Shown in pieces: positions 48,613-57,197 of a stretch of DNA of 64,000 nucleotides. Source of the DNA: Streptomyces sp. QL37. Its GTDB lineage: Bacteria > Actinomycetota > Actinomycetes > Streptomycetales > Streptomycetaceae. Where the stretch lies: the NCBI RefSeq assembly GCF_002941025.1, contig NZ_PTJS01000001.1:4340001-4404000 (forward strand). Direction: 5' to 3'. The translations under genes and the position numbers were made by a program. The notes below the pieces were generated by a model, which ran no database searches, was not told the origin of the DNA, and was given only the letters and a program-made list of their open reading frames with translations. Numbering within the stretch: the stretch's first letter is position 1; each line of letters starts with the position of its first letter.

Positions 48613-51108
48613 TTACTCGCCCGGGTGGGCGAGCTCGATGTCGTGACCGTCGACTCCGCTGCCGCTCACGGTCAGCGAGCCCGCCACCGGCGGGTAGCCG
48701 GTCGCGATCACGGAGTACTCACCGGCGTCCAGGTCGGTGAAGGCGTACACGCCGTCCTCCCCGGTCGTCGAGGTGGCGACCACGTTGCCGGCCGCGTCGA
48801 CCAGCGTGACCCGGGCGTCGTTCAGCGGTGCCCGGCGGGAGCCGGCCTTGACGACACCCCGCACCAGCGCGCCGGAGCGCAGGGCCACGTCGACCCGGGT
48901 GACACCCTGGCCGCCGACCTCCACCGGCAGGGCCAGCGGACGGAAGCCCGCGGCCGTGACGGCGACGGTCACCGAGCCGGGGATCAGCTCACCGAAGGTG
49001 AACTCACCGGCGTCGCCCGAGACACCCGTGGCCAGCACGTCGCCGCGCACGTCGGTGACGACGACCATGGCGCCGTCGACCGGGGTGCCGCCCTCGGCGG
49101 TCCGGACGGTCCCGGAGAGACCGCTCGTACCGGCGAGCAGGATGTCGTAGGCCAGCGGCTCCTCGCCGACGACCACGGTGGACGCCTGCGGCTGGAAGCC
49201 GTCGGCGGAGGCGATCAGGACGTAGCTGCCGGAGCCCGGAGCGTCCAGGACGTAGCCGCCGTCGGCCTGGGCGACGGAGCGCCCCAGCTGCCGGCCGCCC
49301 AGCGAGATCAGTGTGACGGCGGCACGGGCCACGGGTGCGCCCTCGGCGCCCCGGACCACGCCGCGTACGGGCGTTCCCTGAATGGTCAGCTCCTTGGTGG
49401 CAGCCGTCTCCTCCAGAACGGCGACCGAGGTGACCCCGGCCGTTCCCTCGGCGATCAGCGCGGTGTCGGTGGTGGGCGTCTCGACGGACTCCGTCGCGGC
49501 GGCCGCCTCGGCGGGGTTGTCGTTGCCCGCCTTGGTCTTCAGGGCGACCTCCTTGATGAAGAGGGTCAGGACGAACGCGACCAGCGCGGCAGGCGCGGCG
49601 TACAGGAAGACGTCGGCGACACCGTGGCCGTAGGCGACCTCCATGACCGTACGGAGCGGGGCGGGCAGCGCGTCGAGGTTCGGGATGCCCCCGCCACCCG
49701 TACCGCCGTGGCCCAGCGCGGCACCCTCGGGGCCGAGGTCGGCGAGACCGTCCTTGACGTAGTGGGTGACGCGGTTGCCCAGGACGGCACCCAGCGCCGA
49801 GACGCCGATCGCACCACCGAGGGAACGGAAGAACGTCACGACGGAGCTGGCCGCGCCCAGGTCGGCGGGAGCCACCTGGTTCTGCGTGGCGAGCACCAGG
49901 TTCTGCATCATCATGCCGATGCCGAGACCCATGACGAACATGAAGATCGCGATGTGCCAGTACTCGGTGTCGTACCGGATGGTGCCCAGCAGCCCGAGAC
50001 CCGCGGTGAGCAGGAAGCCACCGGAGACCAGCCAGGCCTTCCAGCGACCGGTCTTGGTGATGATCTGGCCCGACACGGTCGAGGAGAGGAAGAGCCCGGC
50101 GATCATCGGGATCGTCATGACGCCGGACATCGTCGGCGACTTGTCCCGCGCCAGCTGGAAGTACTGGCTGAAGAAGACGGTGCCCGCGAACATCCCGATA
50201 CCGACGAACAGCGAGGCCGCGGAGGCCAGCGTGATGGTGCGGTTACGGAAGAGGCGCAGCGGGATGATCGGCTCGCGGGCCTTGGACTCGATGAAGAGGA
50301 ACAGGGCGCCGAGGACGACGGTGCCGCCCAGCATCGTGTACGTCTGCCACGAGACCCAGTCGTACTTGTCGCCCGCGAAGGTCACCCAGAGCAGCAGCAG
50401 CGAGACCGCGGCGCTGATGAAGAACGCGCCGGACCAGTCGATCTTGACGCCCTCGCGCTTGATCACGGGGAGCTTCAGGGTCTTCTGGAGCACGATCAGG
50501 GCGATGACCGCGAACGGCACACCCACGTAGAAGCACCAGCGCCAGCCCATCCAGCTGGTGTCGGTGATGACACCGCCGAGGAGCGGGCCGCCCACGGTGG
50601 CGACGGCGAAGACCGCGCCGAGGTAGCCGCTGTAGCGCCCACGCTCGCGCGGGGAGATCATCGCGGCCATCACGATCTGGGCGAGGGCGGAGAGACCGCC
50701 GACGCCGATGCCCTGCACCACGCGGCAGATGATGAGCATGCCGCTGCTGGTCGAGAGACCGGCGACTATGGAGCCGGCCACATAGATGATCAGGGCGATC
50801 TGGACCAGCAGCTTCTTGCTGAACAGGTCCGCGAGCTTGCCCCACAGCGGGGTGGTGGCGGTCATGGCCAGCAGCGAGGCCGTCACGACCCAGGTGTAGG
50901 CGCTCTGGCCGCCGCCGAGGTCGGAAATGATCTCGGGCAGGGCGTTGGAGACGACCGTCGACGACAGAATCGCGACGAACATGCCGAGCAGCAGCCCGGT
51001 CAGCGCTTCCATGATCTGCCGGTGTGTCATCGGCGTGCCTGCGGGGGCTTCGGGAGCCCCGTGCTTGGCGTGGCCGCCCCGCACACCGGGTGGTGTGGTC
51101 GTAGCCAT
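48613..51108 (-). CDS. DHA2-type MFS exporter fused to three carboxypeptidase-regulatory-like domains
   Basis: 831 residues. Residues about 30-530 are a 14-helix MFS transporter (GMFVAILSSTVVSNALPEII, LWGKLADLFSKKLLVQIAL as motif A, GGPLLGGVITDTSWMGWRWCFYVGVPF as motif C). After a spacer, three Ig-like domains follow at about 585-665, 668-742 and 745-825 (VRGVVRGAEGAPVARAAVTL, LSGTVRTAEGGTPVDGAMVV, VRGVVKAGSRRAPLNDARVT). Paralogue 55483-57129 lacks the tail and is 548 residues. Likely controlled by the MarR gene just upstream. ATG 51108 follows AGAAGGAA. Confidence 0.92.
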   Translation of the reverse strand: MATTTPPGVRGGHAKHGAPEAPAGTPMTHRQIMEALTGLLLGMFVAILSSTVVSNALPEIISDLGGGQSAYTWVVTASLLAMTATTPLWGKLADLFSKKLLVQIALIIYVAGSIVAGLSTSSGMLIICRVVQGIGVGGLSALAQIVMAAMISPRERGRYSGYLGAVFAVATVGGPLLGGVITDTSWMGWRWCFYVGVPFAVIALIVLQKTLKLPVIKREGVKIDWSGAFFISAAVSLLLLWVTFAGDKYDWVSWQTYTMLGGTVVLGALFLFIESKAREPIIPLRLFRNRTITLASAASLFVGIGMFAGTVFFSQYFQLARDKSPTMSGVMTIPMIAGLFLSSTVSGQIITKTGRWKAWLVSGGFLLTAGLGLLGTIRYDTEYWHIAIFMFVMGLGIGMMMQNLVLATQNQVAPADLGAASSVVTFFRSLGGAIGVSALGAVLGNRVTHYVKDGLADLGPEGAALGHGGTGGGGIPNLDALPAPLRTVMEVAYGHGVADVFLYAAPAALVAFVLTLFIKEVALKTKAGNDNPAEAAAATESVETPTTDTALIAEGTAGVTSVAVLEETAATKELTIQGTPVRGVVRGAEGAPVARAAVTLISLGGRQLGRSVAQADGGYVLDAPGSGSYVLIASADGFQPQASTVVVGEEPLAYDILLAGTSGLSGTVRTAEGGTPVDGAMVVVTDVRGDVLATGVSGDAGEFTFGELIPGSVTVAVTAAGFRPLALPVEVGGQGVTRVDVALRSGALVRGVVKAGSRRAPLNDARVTLVDAAGNVVATSTTGEDGVYAFTDLDAGEYSVIATGYPPVAGSLTVSGSGVDGHDIELAHPGE

Positions 51109-51131
51109 TAAATTCCTTCTCTTTGCTTCTG

Positions 51132-51644
51132 TTACACGGGTGTACGGGTTTGCGAATCGTCGGAGTGCCCGGCGCGGCAGTCGCCGCTGTGCCGTCCGGG
51201 GGCGCACCCTCCGGAGCCGCGGCAGGAGAAGCTGTCGCGCAGCCGGGACAACAACGTGTTCAGCTGACCGACCTCTTCGTCGGACCAGTCGACGAGGTTG
51301 TGGGCGAACATCTCAGTCGTCCGCCGTCCCAGCTCGTCGATCAGTTCGTAGCCCGCGGGGGTCAGCCGCAGGATGCGGGACCGCTTGTCCGCCGGGTCCG
51401 GAGACCGTTCGACCCAGCCGTTCTCCACCGTGTGAGTCACGTGTCGGCTGGTCACCGACATGTTCACGGCCAGGAGCTCGGCAAGCCGGGAGATCCGCAT
51501 CTCGCCGTACTGGGCCAGCAGTGTCAGCACGGCGGCCGCGCCACCGGGACACTCTGCGGGCAGGATGCGGGCGACGCCCCGCTTGACGGCTCCGACGGCA
51601 CTGAGCTGCCGGGCCAGTTCTTCGTACTGGCTCCGTGCTGCCAC
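51132..51644 (-). CDS. MarR-family regulator
   Basis: 170 residues. Winged helix at about 40-105 (YGEMRISRLAELLAVNMSVTSRHVTHTVENGWVERSPDPADKRSRILRLTPAG, with the family DKRSR wing). The C-terminus has a Cys/Gly-rich tail (SCRGSGGCAPGRHSGDCRAGHSDD), unusual for MarR and possibly metal- or redox-responsive. GTG 51644 has GGAGG 4 nt ahead. It precedes the fused exporter by 23 nt, with two operator palindromes upstream, so it probably represses its own operon. Confidence 0.9.
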   Translation of the reverse strand: MAARSQYEELARQLSAVGAVKRGVARILPAECPGGAAAVLTLLAQYGEMRISRLAELLAVNMSVTSRHVTHTVENGWVERSPDPADKRSRILRLTPAGYELIDELGRRTTEMFAHNLVDWSDEEVGQLNTLLSRLRDSFSCRGSGGCAPGRHSGDCRAGHSDDSQTRTPV

Positions 51645-51676
51645 CGGCCCTCCAGGCGTCTTGCGGGAACATCTTG

Positions 51677-51718
51677 TTGCTTAGGGCAACGATAGAAGCA
51701 GTTGGTTGCCGCAGGCAA
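51677..51718. promoter_or_regulatory. Two MarR-type operators
   Basis: TTGCTTAGGGCAA (51677-51689) and TTGCCGCAGGCAA (51706-51718), both of form TTGCYNNNRGCAA, 29 bp apart, upstream of the MarR start codon. Confidence 0.75.
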
Positions 51719-51971
51719 ACGAAATGGGCCTTGCAGAAGTAAAGGAACGCAAAAGGCTGCGTAGGGGCCCGGTCAAGCGTGCAGCGCAGAGGGGGTGGAG
51801 CCCGCCGGATGTGTTCCTCGTCACCGCTCCGGGGGCGGGGAGGGGGCGCGTGGAGGCGGTGCGGAGCGCTCCGGCGGACGGGTGAAGAGGCCGTGTGCGC
51901 GGAGGGGGAGCATCGGCCCCTGTGGACCCGGGGGTTGGGCGGAAGGCTGGTGTTCGCTAGTGTCCTGGGCC

Positions 51972-52187
51972 ATGGCACACAACCCCCACGCCCCGCAGCC
52001 GGGCCCCGAGGGCACTCACGACCCGGCGGGCAGCACGCAGATGTTCCGCGCCTTCGTCGACGAGGGCGAGCCGCAGCGCAGGCAGCAGCCCGCAGCGGCC
52101 TCGTCCGGCTCGAAGACCGGGGTGATCGTGGCCGTCGTCGCGGTCATCGTCGTCCTCGGCGCTGTCGCCTGGCTCGCGCTCGGCTGA
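51972..52187 (+). CDS. Small single-pass membrane protein, unknown
   Basis: 71 residues: a polar N-terminal half (HNPHAPQPGPEGTHDPAGST, QRRQQPAAASSGS) and one strong C-terminal membrane span (TGVIVAVVAVIVVLGAVAWLALG). Tail-anchored topology with the N-terminus inside is likely. ATG 51972 lacks an obvious ribosome site but starts the conserved-looking frame. Function unknown; ends near a perfect terminator. Confidence 0.7.
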   Translation: MAHNPHAPQPGPEGTHDPAGSTQMFRAFVDEGEPQRRQQPAAASSGSKTGVIVAVVAVIVVLGAVAWLALG

Positions 52188-52284
52188 CCACCGCCCGTCC
52201 ACTTCACTGCCGGCCCGTCGCCCCTCTCCGGGGGCGCGGGGGCCGGCCAGGCGCCCACGTGAGCGTGTACGCCGTCCTTCCGCG

Positions 52285-52317
52285 CCGCTCCCGCACCGCA
52301 CGTCGGTGCGGGAGCGG
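52285..52317. terminator. Bidirectional terminator near the sigma factor gene
   Basis: Perfect 14-bp stem (52285-52298 with 52304-52317), 5-nt loop, between the small membrane protein and sigN genes, which converge. Confidence 0.85.
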
Positions 52318-52330
52318 TCCGCGTCGTGGA

Positions 52331-52434
52331 CGGCGCGGGAGGCCCGGACCAGGGCGAGGCCGCCGGGGCGGCGCCGCGGGCGGGTTCCGTGCGGCGCGGG
52401 GGGCCCGGACACGGCGAGGCCGCCGGGGCGGCGC
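52331..52434. repeat. Imperfect tandem duplication, period about 60 bp
   Basis: 52331-52374 and 52392-52434 are about 90 percent alike; the 22-bp core (52353-52374 and 52413-52434) is identical. Each copy can fold into a GCCGCC/GGCGGC hairpin. Lies 50 bp downstream of sigN's stop. Confidence 0.75.
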
Positions 52435-52484
52435 GCGTGGTGCCCCGGCGGCCGGTGAGCCGCTCCGTACGGACCCGTCAGGGG

Positions 52485-53351
52485 TCAGTCGGCGATGAGC
52501 CCCTCCCTGAGCTGGGTGAGCGTCCGGGTCAGCAGCCGGGAGACGTGCATCTGCGAGATGCCGACCTCCTCGCCGATCTGCGACTGGGTCATGTTGGCGA
52601 AGAAGCGCAGCATGATGATCTGTCGCTCGCGAGGGGCGAGCTTGGCCAGCAGCGGCTTCAGGGACTCGCGGTACTCCACGCCCTCCAGCGCCGCGTCCTC
52701 GTATCCGAGGCGGTCCGCCAGCGAGCCCTCGCCGCCGTCGTCCTCGGGCGACGGTGAGTCCAGGGAGGAGGCCGTGTAGGCGTTGCCCACGGCCAGGCCG
52801 TCGACCACGTCCTCCTCGGAGACCCCGAGCGCCTTGGCCAGCTCCGGCACCGTCGGTGAGCGGTCGAGCTTCTGGGCGAGCTCGTCGCTGGTCTTGGTGA
52901 GGGCGAGCCGCAGCTCCTGGAGCCGGCGCGGCACCCGCACCGACCACGAGGTGTCACGGAAGAAGCGCTTGATCTCCCCCACGACGGTCGGCATGGCGAA
53001 CGTGGGGAATTCCACGCCCCGTTCGCAGTCGAAGCGGTCGATCGCCTTGATCAGGCCGATCGTCCCGACCTGGACGATGTCCTCCATGGGTTCGTTACGG
53101 CTCCGGAACCGTGCCGCCGCGTACCGCACGAGCGGGAGGTTGAGCTCGATGAGTGTGTCCCGCACATAGGCCCGCTCAGGGCTGTCCGTTCCGTCGGGGC
53201 CCGGAGCGGGACCCAGCGCGGCTAGCCGCAGGAACAGGGAGCGGGACAGGGTGCGGGTGTCGATGGCTTCCGGCGAGCTGGTGAGCACGGCTGGTGCCGG
53301 CACGCTCTTCGTGAGCGTGAGCACCTTCGAGCTGCCCTGTTCTGCGGACAT
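52485..53351 (-). CDS. sigN: Alternative sigma factor of the SigB/F/G type, SigN-like
   Basis: 288 residues. Region 2 ([37 protein letters not shown]), region 3 and region 4 ([48 protein letters not shown]). This is the stress/differentiation sigma class controlled by HATPase anti-sigma proteins. Beside a second such gene (53586-54443) on the same strand, in an order matching sigF then sigN of S. coelicolor as I recall it. ATG 53351 has AAGGGGGTGG upstream. A perfect palindrome lies 136 bp ahead. Confidence 0.9.
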   Translation of the reverse strand: MSAEQGSSKVLTLTKSVPAPAVLTSSPEAIDTRTLSRSLFLRLAALGPAPGPDGTDSPERAYVRDTLIELNLPLVRYAAARFRSRNEPMEDIVQVGTIGLIKAIDRFDCERGVEFPTFAMPTVVGEIKRFFRDTSWSVRVPRRLQELRLALTKTSDELAQKLDRSPTVPELAKALGVSEEDVVDGLAVGNAYTASSLDSPSPEDDGGEGSLADRLGYEDAALEGVEYRESLKPLLAKLAPRERQIIMLRFFANMTQSQIGEEVGISQMHVSRLLTRTLTQLREGLIAD

Positions 53352-53486
53352 GCCACCCCCTTGAGGTCGCGGACGGTCGCGGTGGCCACGACCATCGGAG
53401 GAACGCAGCCTCCACCTGAATACCGGAGGTAGGGCTGCGGCAAACGCGGTTCAAGCAGAATGTCACATGTCGGCAACACGCTGTAG

Positions 53487-53504
53487 TGACTTGTCGACAA
53501 GTCA
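53487..53504. promoter_or_regulatory. 18-bp perfect palindrome ahead of sigN
   Basis: TGACTTGTCGACAAGTCA, centred 144 bp upstream of the sigN ATG and between sigN and sigF. The core TTGTCGACAA differs by one base in each strand from the DnaA-box consensus TTGTCCACA, but the full symmetry argues for a dimeric regulator. Confidence 0.65.
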
Positions 53505-53585
53505 GCGCCGAAACTGCGCAGGAAACAGGGGGTGTGCGGCTTTTACGCCCCCGGATACGGCCCTCCGGGGGTCTACCCGTTCCAG

Positions 53586-54443
53586 CTACGCTTCGATCCT
53601 GTTTGCGGATCGAAGTCGGGCGAAACTTCTGGCCAGAAGCCTTGACACATGCATCTGTGAGACGCCCAGTTCGGCGCTGATCTGTGACTGCGTCAGGTTG
53701 TTGTAGTAGCGCAGCAGCAGGATCCGCTGTTCGCGCTCGGGCAGCTGGACGAGCAGATGCCGGACCAGGTCGCGGTGCTCGACCCCGGCCAGCGCCGGGT
53801 CCTCGTAGCCGAGGCGGTCCAGGAGCCCGGGCAGCCCGTCACCTTCCTGCGCGGCCTCCAGCGAGGTCGCGTGGTAGGAGCGGCCCGCCTCGATGCAGGC
53901 GAGGACCTCGTCCTCCGAGATCTTCAGGCGCTCGGCGATCTCGGCGGTGGTCGGTGAGCGGCCGTGAGCGGTCGTCAGGTCCTCCGTGGCGCCGGTGACC
54001 TGGACCCATAGCTCGTGCAGCCGCCGGGGTACGTGCACGGTTCGCACGTTGTCCCTGAAGTAGCGCTTGATCTCGCCCACCACGGTGGGCATGGCGAACG
54101 TGGGGAACTGGACGCCGCGTTCCGGGTCGAAGCGGTCGATGGCGTTGATCAGGCCGATGGTGCCGACCTGGACGACGTCCTCCATCGGCTCGTTGCGGCT
54201 GCGGAAGCGGGCCGCCGCGTACCGCACGAGCGGCAGGTTCGCCTCGATCAGCGCCGTGCGCACACTGTGGTGCTCCGGGGTGCCGGGTTCGAGGTCCTTG
54301 AGGCGTCCGAACAGCACCTGGGTCAGCGCCCTGGTGTCGGCGCCCCGGGTTCTCGCCGGCGTGGTGGGGTCGGGGGTCTCGGTCTGGATGTCGTCCGTCT
54401 GGACGTTCTGGGGCGGGACTTGAGGCGCTGTACTGGCCGGCAC
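53586..54443 (-). CDS. sigF: Alternative sigma factor of the SigB/F/G type, SigF-like
   Basis: 285 residues. Region 2 [37 protein letters not shown], region 3, region 4 [45 protein letters not shown]. SigF in Streptomyces acts late in spore development. The identification as sigF rests on class, length and position next to sigN; not proven by sequence alone. GTG 54443 begins [11 protein letters not shown] with AAAGGGGTGG upstream. No anti-sigma gene adjoins the pair. Confidence 0.88.
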   Translation of the reverse strand: MPASTAPQVPPQNVQTDDIQTETPDPTTPARTRGADTRALTQVLFGRLKDLEPGTPEHHSVRTALIEANLPLVRYAAARFRSRNEPMEDVVQVGTIGLINAIDRFDPERGVQFPTFAMPTVVGEIKRYFRDNVRTVHVPRRLHELWVQVTGATEDLTTAHGRSPTTAEIAERLKISEDEVLACIEAGRSYHATSLEAAQEGDGLPGLLDRLGYEDPALAGVEHRDLVRHLLVQLPEREQRILLLRYYNNLTQSQISAELGVSQMHVSRLLARSFARLRSANRIEA

Positions 54444-54580
54444 GGTGTCGCCACCCCTTTGCGGTCAACTACGGTCAACTCATCCGTCAAAAGCGGTCAT
54501 AGCATCACAAGACATGTCCACTGTGTGCAAGCACCGCATAGAGTCGTGTTGAGGGTGTTTTGGTTTAAACATGCCGAAAA

Positions 54581-54604
54581 GCCCCTCTCCTGTAGGGGAG
54601 GGGC
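54581..54604 (-). terminator. Terminator of the Dabb gene
   Basis: 10-position stem (54581-54590 with 54595-54604, one G-T pair) and a TGTA loop, 26 nt downstream of the Dabb stop. Confidence 0.65.
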
Positions 54605-54629
54605 CTGCGGGACCGGAGATGCGAAAGGG

Positions 54630-54923
54630 TCAGAAGGGGTAGTCGGCGATCACCCAAGTGGCGAAAGCGCGCCACTGGCCGGCCGCGGCCTGGTGCTCGG
54701 GGTGCTCGACGTACCGCTTGAGCGCGTCCTCGTCGGCGACCGCCGAATTGATGGCGAAGTCGTACGCGATCGGCCGGTCGGTGATGTTCCAGGCGCACTC
54801 CCAGAACTGCAGCTCGGGGATCTTCCCACCGAGCTCCCGGAAGGCCTCCGCGCCCGCGACGACCCGCGGGTCGTCCCGCTCGACGCCGTCGTTCAGCTTG
54901 AACAGGACCAGGTGGCGGATCAT
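54630..54923 (-). CDS. Dabb (stress-responsive A/B barrel) domain protein
   Basis: 97 residues, ferredoxin-like dimeric alpha/beta barrel: MIRHLVLFKLNDGVERDD, the central FWECAWNITDRPIAYDFAINSAV, and the C-terminal ATWVIADYPF. Dabb proteins bind hydrophobic ligands or act in stress responses; some are polyketide cyclases. It begins 10 nt after the small membrane-protein gene, so they are co-transcribed. Confidence 0.92.
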   Translation of the reverse strand: MIRHLVLFKLNDGVERDDPRVVAGAEAFRELGGKIPELQFWECAWNITDRPIAYDFAINSAVADEDALKRYVEHPEHQAAAGQWRAFATWVIADYPF

Positions 54924-54933
54924 GGTGGATCTC

Positions 54934-55098
54934 CTACTTCACGAGCTCGGACATGAAGTCTCCGACGCCCTGCGCGGCGCTCGAAACACCCTCGAACCCT
55001 ATTTGAACGAGGTCGGCGCTCCGCTCGGGAGAGGTGATGATCGTGTACAGCACGAAGACCACAATCATGTAGAGCGCGATCTTCCTCGCTTGCACCAC
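54934..55098 (-). CDS. Small membrane protein, 54 residues
   Basis: GTG 55098 (an adjacent GTG follows) after the strong ribosome site AAGGGGAGGGG. 54 residues: MVQARKIALYMIVVFVLYTI then ITSPERSADLVQIGFEGV, SSAAQGVGDFMSELVK. One membrane span near the N-terminus (about 7-22) and an amphipathic-looking tail. Unknown function. Its stop codon precedes the Dabb start by 10 nt with GGAG in between, so the two form an operon. Confidence 0.8.
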   Translation of the reverse strand: MVQARKIALYMIVVFVLYTIITSPERSADLVQIGFEGVSSAAQGVGDFMSELVK

Positions 55099-55380
55099 AG
55101 CCCCGCCCCTCCCCTTCGATCACCTGTGCAGTCGGGTGATTCTAGCCGCACGACCGGCCGAATCCGCTGGCCGTTTCCGATCACTGATGCGGCTTTTAGG
55201 GTCGAAGGACCCGTCGATTCGGGCCCTTTGTCGGCGGGCGCGGCTTACGGCGGGGAGGAGGATGGGGTGTGGGCCCGCAGCAACGGCAGGAATGCGCGGG
55301 CCGAGGAACGGGACCTTTACGAGGTCCCCACCGCGTGACTTCCCCCCGACCGCGGCGAGGGCCTACGGTCCCCGTTCTCA

Positions 55381-55421
55381 TCGGGGGAAGCGGCTTGTCC
55401 CCCCGATGCCGCTTCCCCCGA
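55381..55421. other. Additional stable hairpin
   Basis: Perfect 14-bp stem (55381-55394 with 55408-55421), 13-nt loop, immediately beside the terminator at 55431. It may be part of a small RNA or a double terminator. Confidence 0.5.
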
Positions 55422-55430
55422 CCTGACGCC

Positions 55431-55463
55431 CGAAGGGCCCGGCGCATCGCGCCGGGCCCTTCG
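55431..55463 (-). terminator. Terminator of the second MFS gene
   Basis: Perfect 15-bp stem (55431-55445 with 55449-55463) with an ATC loop, 20 nt from the transporter stop. Confidence 0.85.
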
Positions 55464-55482
55464 TGTCGTCCGTCCGTACGGG

Positions 55483-57129
55483 TCAGTCCTTCTTCAGACC
55501 GACCGGGCCGGGGGCGGCGTCCTGGACACCGGAGTCCGCACCGTCCCGGGGAGCCGGGACGGCGGCCACGGCGGCCTCCTCGGCGGCGAGACGTTCCATG
55601 CCGCTCGTCGTCTTGAGGGGCTTCTCCTTGATGAAGAGCACCGAGAGCAGGGCGAGGAAGGCGAACGGGGTGGCGATGAGGAAGAGGTCACCGGTCGCGA
55701 CACCGTACGCGTGCTCGACGATCTGCTTGATCGGCTCGGGCAGCTTGGTCATGTCGGGCACGGCGCTGCTGTGGCCGCCGCCTGCCGCCGGGAGCCCGCT
55801 GTCCGCGAGGCCCTTGCTCATCTCGCTGGCCACCCGGTTGGCCAGGATCGCGCCGAGCACACTGGTGCCGATGGTGCCGCCGAGGCTGCGGAAGAAGGAC
55901 AGCACGGAGGTCGCGGCGCCCAGTTCGTGCGCGGGCACGTCGTTCTGCGCGGCGAGCACGAGGTTCTGCATCAGCATGCCGACGCCGATGCCCATGAGCG
56001 CCATGTAGAGGCTGAGCAGGCCGAAGTGCGTGTCGGCGTCGATGGTCGAGAGCAGTCCGAGGCCGGCCATCATGACGACGGAGCCCGAGACGAGGTAGAT
56101 CTTCCACTTGCCGGTCGCGGAGATGATCTGTCCGGCGACGGTCGAGGAGACCAGCAGACCACCGATCATCGGGAGGCTCATGAGCCCCGCCACGGTCGGG
56201 GACTTGCCCAGCGAGATCTGGAAGTACTGGGACAGGAACACGGTCCCGGCGAACATCGCGACACCGACGAAGAAGCTCGCGAGGGTCGTGAGCGACACCG
56301 TGCGGTTGCGGAAGATGTCCAGCGGGATGACCGGCTCAGCGGCCCTCCGCTCGACGAAGACCGCAGCCACCAGGAGCACCACGCCGGTGGTCACCAGTGC
56401 GGCCGTCTGCCAGGACGCCCAGTCGAAGCTGTTGCCCGCGAGGGACGTCCAGATCAGCAGCGCGCAGACGCCGGCCACGATCAGGAAGGCGCCCAGCCAG
56501 TCGATACGGACCTTGCGGCGCACGGTCGGCAGCTTCAGGGTGCGCTGGAGCAGCACGATCCCGGCCAGGGCGAACGGCACACCGATGAAGAAGCACCAGC
56601 GCCAGCCGAGCCACGAGGTGTCCACGAGGACACCGCCGATCAGCGGGCCCGCGACCGTGCCCACGGCGAAGACCGCGCCGAAGATGCCCGCGTACTTGCC
56701 GAGCCGGCGCGGCGGGATGACGGCGGCCATGACGATCTGGGCCAGTGCCGTCAGACCACCGGCGCCGATGCCCTGGATGACGCGGCTGACGATCAGGGTG
56801 ACGACGTCCTGGGAGAAGCCGGCCACGAGGGACCCGACCACGAACAGGCCGAGCGAGAGCTGGAGCAGCAGCTTCTGGTTGAACAGGTCGGCGAGCTTGC
56901 CCCACAGCGGCACGGTGGCCGTCATGGCGAGCAGTTCGGAGGTCACGACCCAGGTGTACGAGGACTGGCTCGCACCGAGGTCGGCGATGATCCGCGGCAG
57001 GGCGTTGGCGACGACCGTGCCCGCGAGGATGGCGACGAACATGCCCGCCATCAGGCCGGACATCGCCTGCAGTATCTGCTTGTTGGTCATGGAGGTGGGC
57101 GCCTGCTCGGGCGCCTCGGTTGCGGTCAC
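55483..57129 (-). CDS. DHA2-type MFS multidrug transporter
   Basis: 548 residues, 14 membrane helices. It is strikingly like the first 540 residues of the 48613-51108 exporter: GMFVAILAGTVVANALPRII, LWGKLADLFNQKLLLQLSL, GWRWCFFIGVPFALAGIVLLQ, QNLVLAAQNDVPAHELGAATSV. It lacks the three extra domains. Exports drugs or metabolites by proton exchange. GTG 57129 follows AAGGACACC. A TetR gene 68 nt upstream on the same strand is the likely repressor. Confidence 0.92.
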   Translation of the reverse strand: MTATEAPEQAPTSMTNKQILQAMSGLMAGMFVAILAGTVVANALPRIIADLGASQSSYTWVVTSELLAMTATVPLWGKLADLFNQKLLLQLSLGLFVVGSLVAGFSQDVVTLIVSRVIQGIGAGGLTALAQIVMAAVIPPRRLGKYAGIFGAVFAVGTVAGPLIGGVLVDTSWLGWRWCFFIGVPFALAGIVLLQRTLKLPTVRRKVRIDWLGAFLIVAGVCALLIWTSLAGNSFDWASWQTAALVTTGVVLLVAAVFVERRAAEPVIPLDIFRNRTVSLTTLASFFVGVAMFAGTVFLSQYFQISLGKSPTVAGLMSLPMIGGLLVSSTVAGQIISATGKWKIYLVSGSVVMMAGLGLLSTIDADTHFGLLSLYMALMGIGVGMLMQNLVLAAQNDVPAHELGAATSVLSFFRSLGGTIGTSVLGAILANRVASEMSKGLADSGLPAAGGGHSSAVPDMTKLPEPIKQIVEHAYGVATGDLFLIATPFAFLALLSVLFIKEKPLKTTSGMERLAAEEAAVAAVPAPRDGADSGVQDAAPGPVGLKKD

Positions 57130-57197
57130 GGTGTCCTTCTTCGGTACTTGAGCAGAACAGGTCGGTGGTGTGCGGGACTTCGGCCGCGACGGGCGCG

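Larger units (their letters stand above)
55099..55482. other. Intergenic region with two hairpins
   Basis: 384 bp. It contains the two hairpins at 55381-55463 and a possible 23-residue frame (GTG 55267-TGA 55338, MWARSNGRNARAEERDLYEV then PTA) with GGAGGAGG ahead. I do not claim the frame as a gene. Confidence 0.4.

Noticed and set aside
48625..51111. An 828-codon open frame on the plus strand
   Set aside because: It is the antisense shadow of the well-supported exporter gene; high third-position GC keeps the reverse frame open, and the product lacks protein-like motifs.
55136..55426. 96-codon frame overlapping the hairpins
   Set aside because: Basic, low-complexity translation running through the hairpins; a ribosome site sits too near its internal ATG. 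Not reported as a gene.
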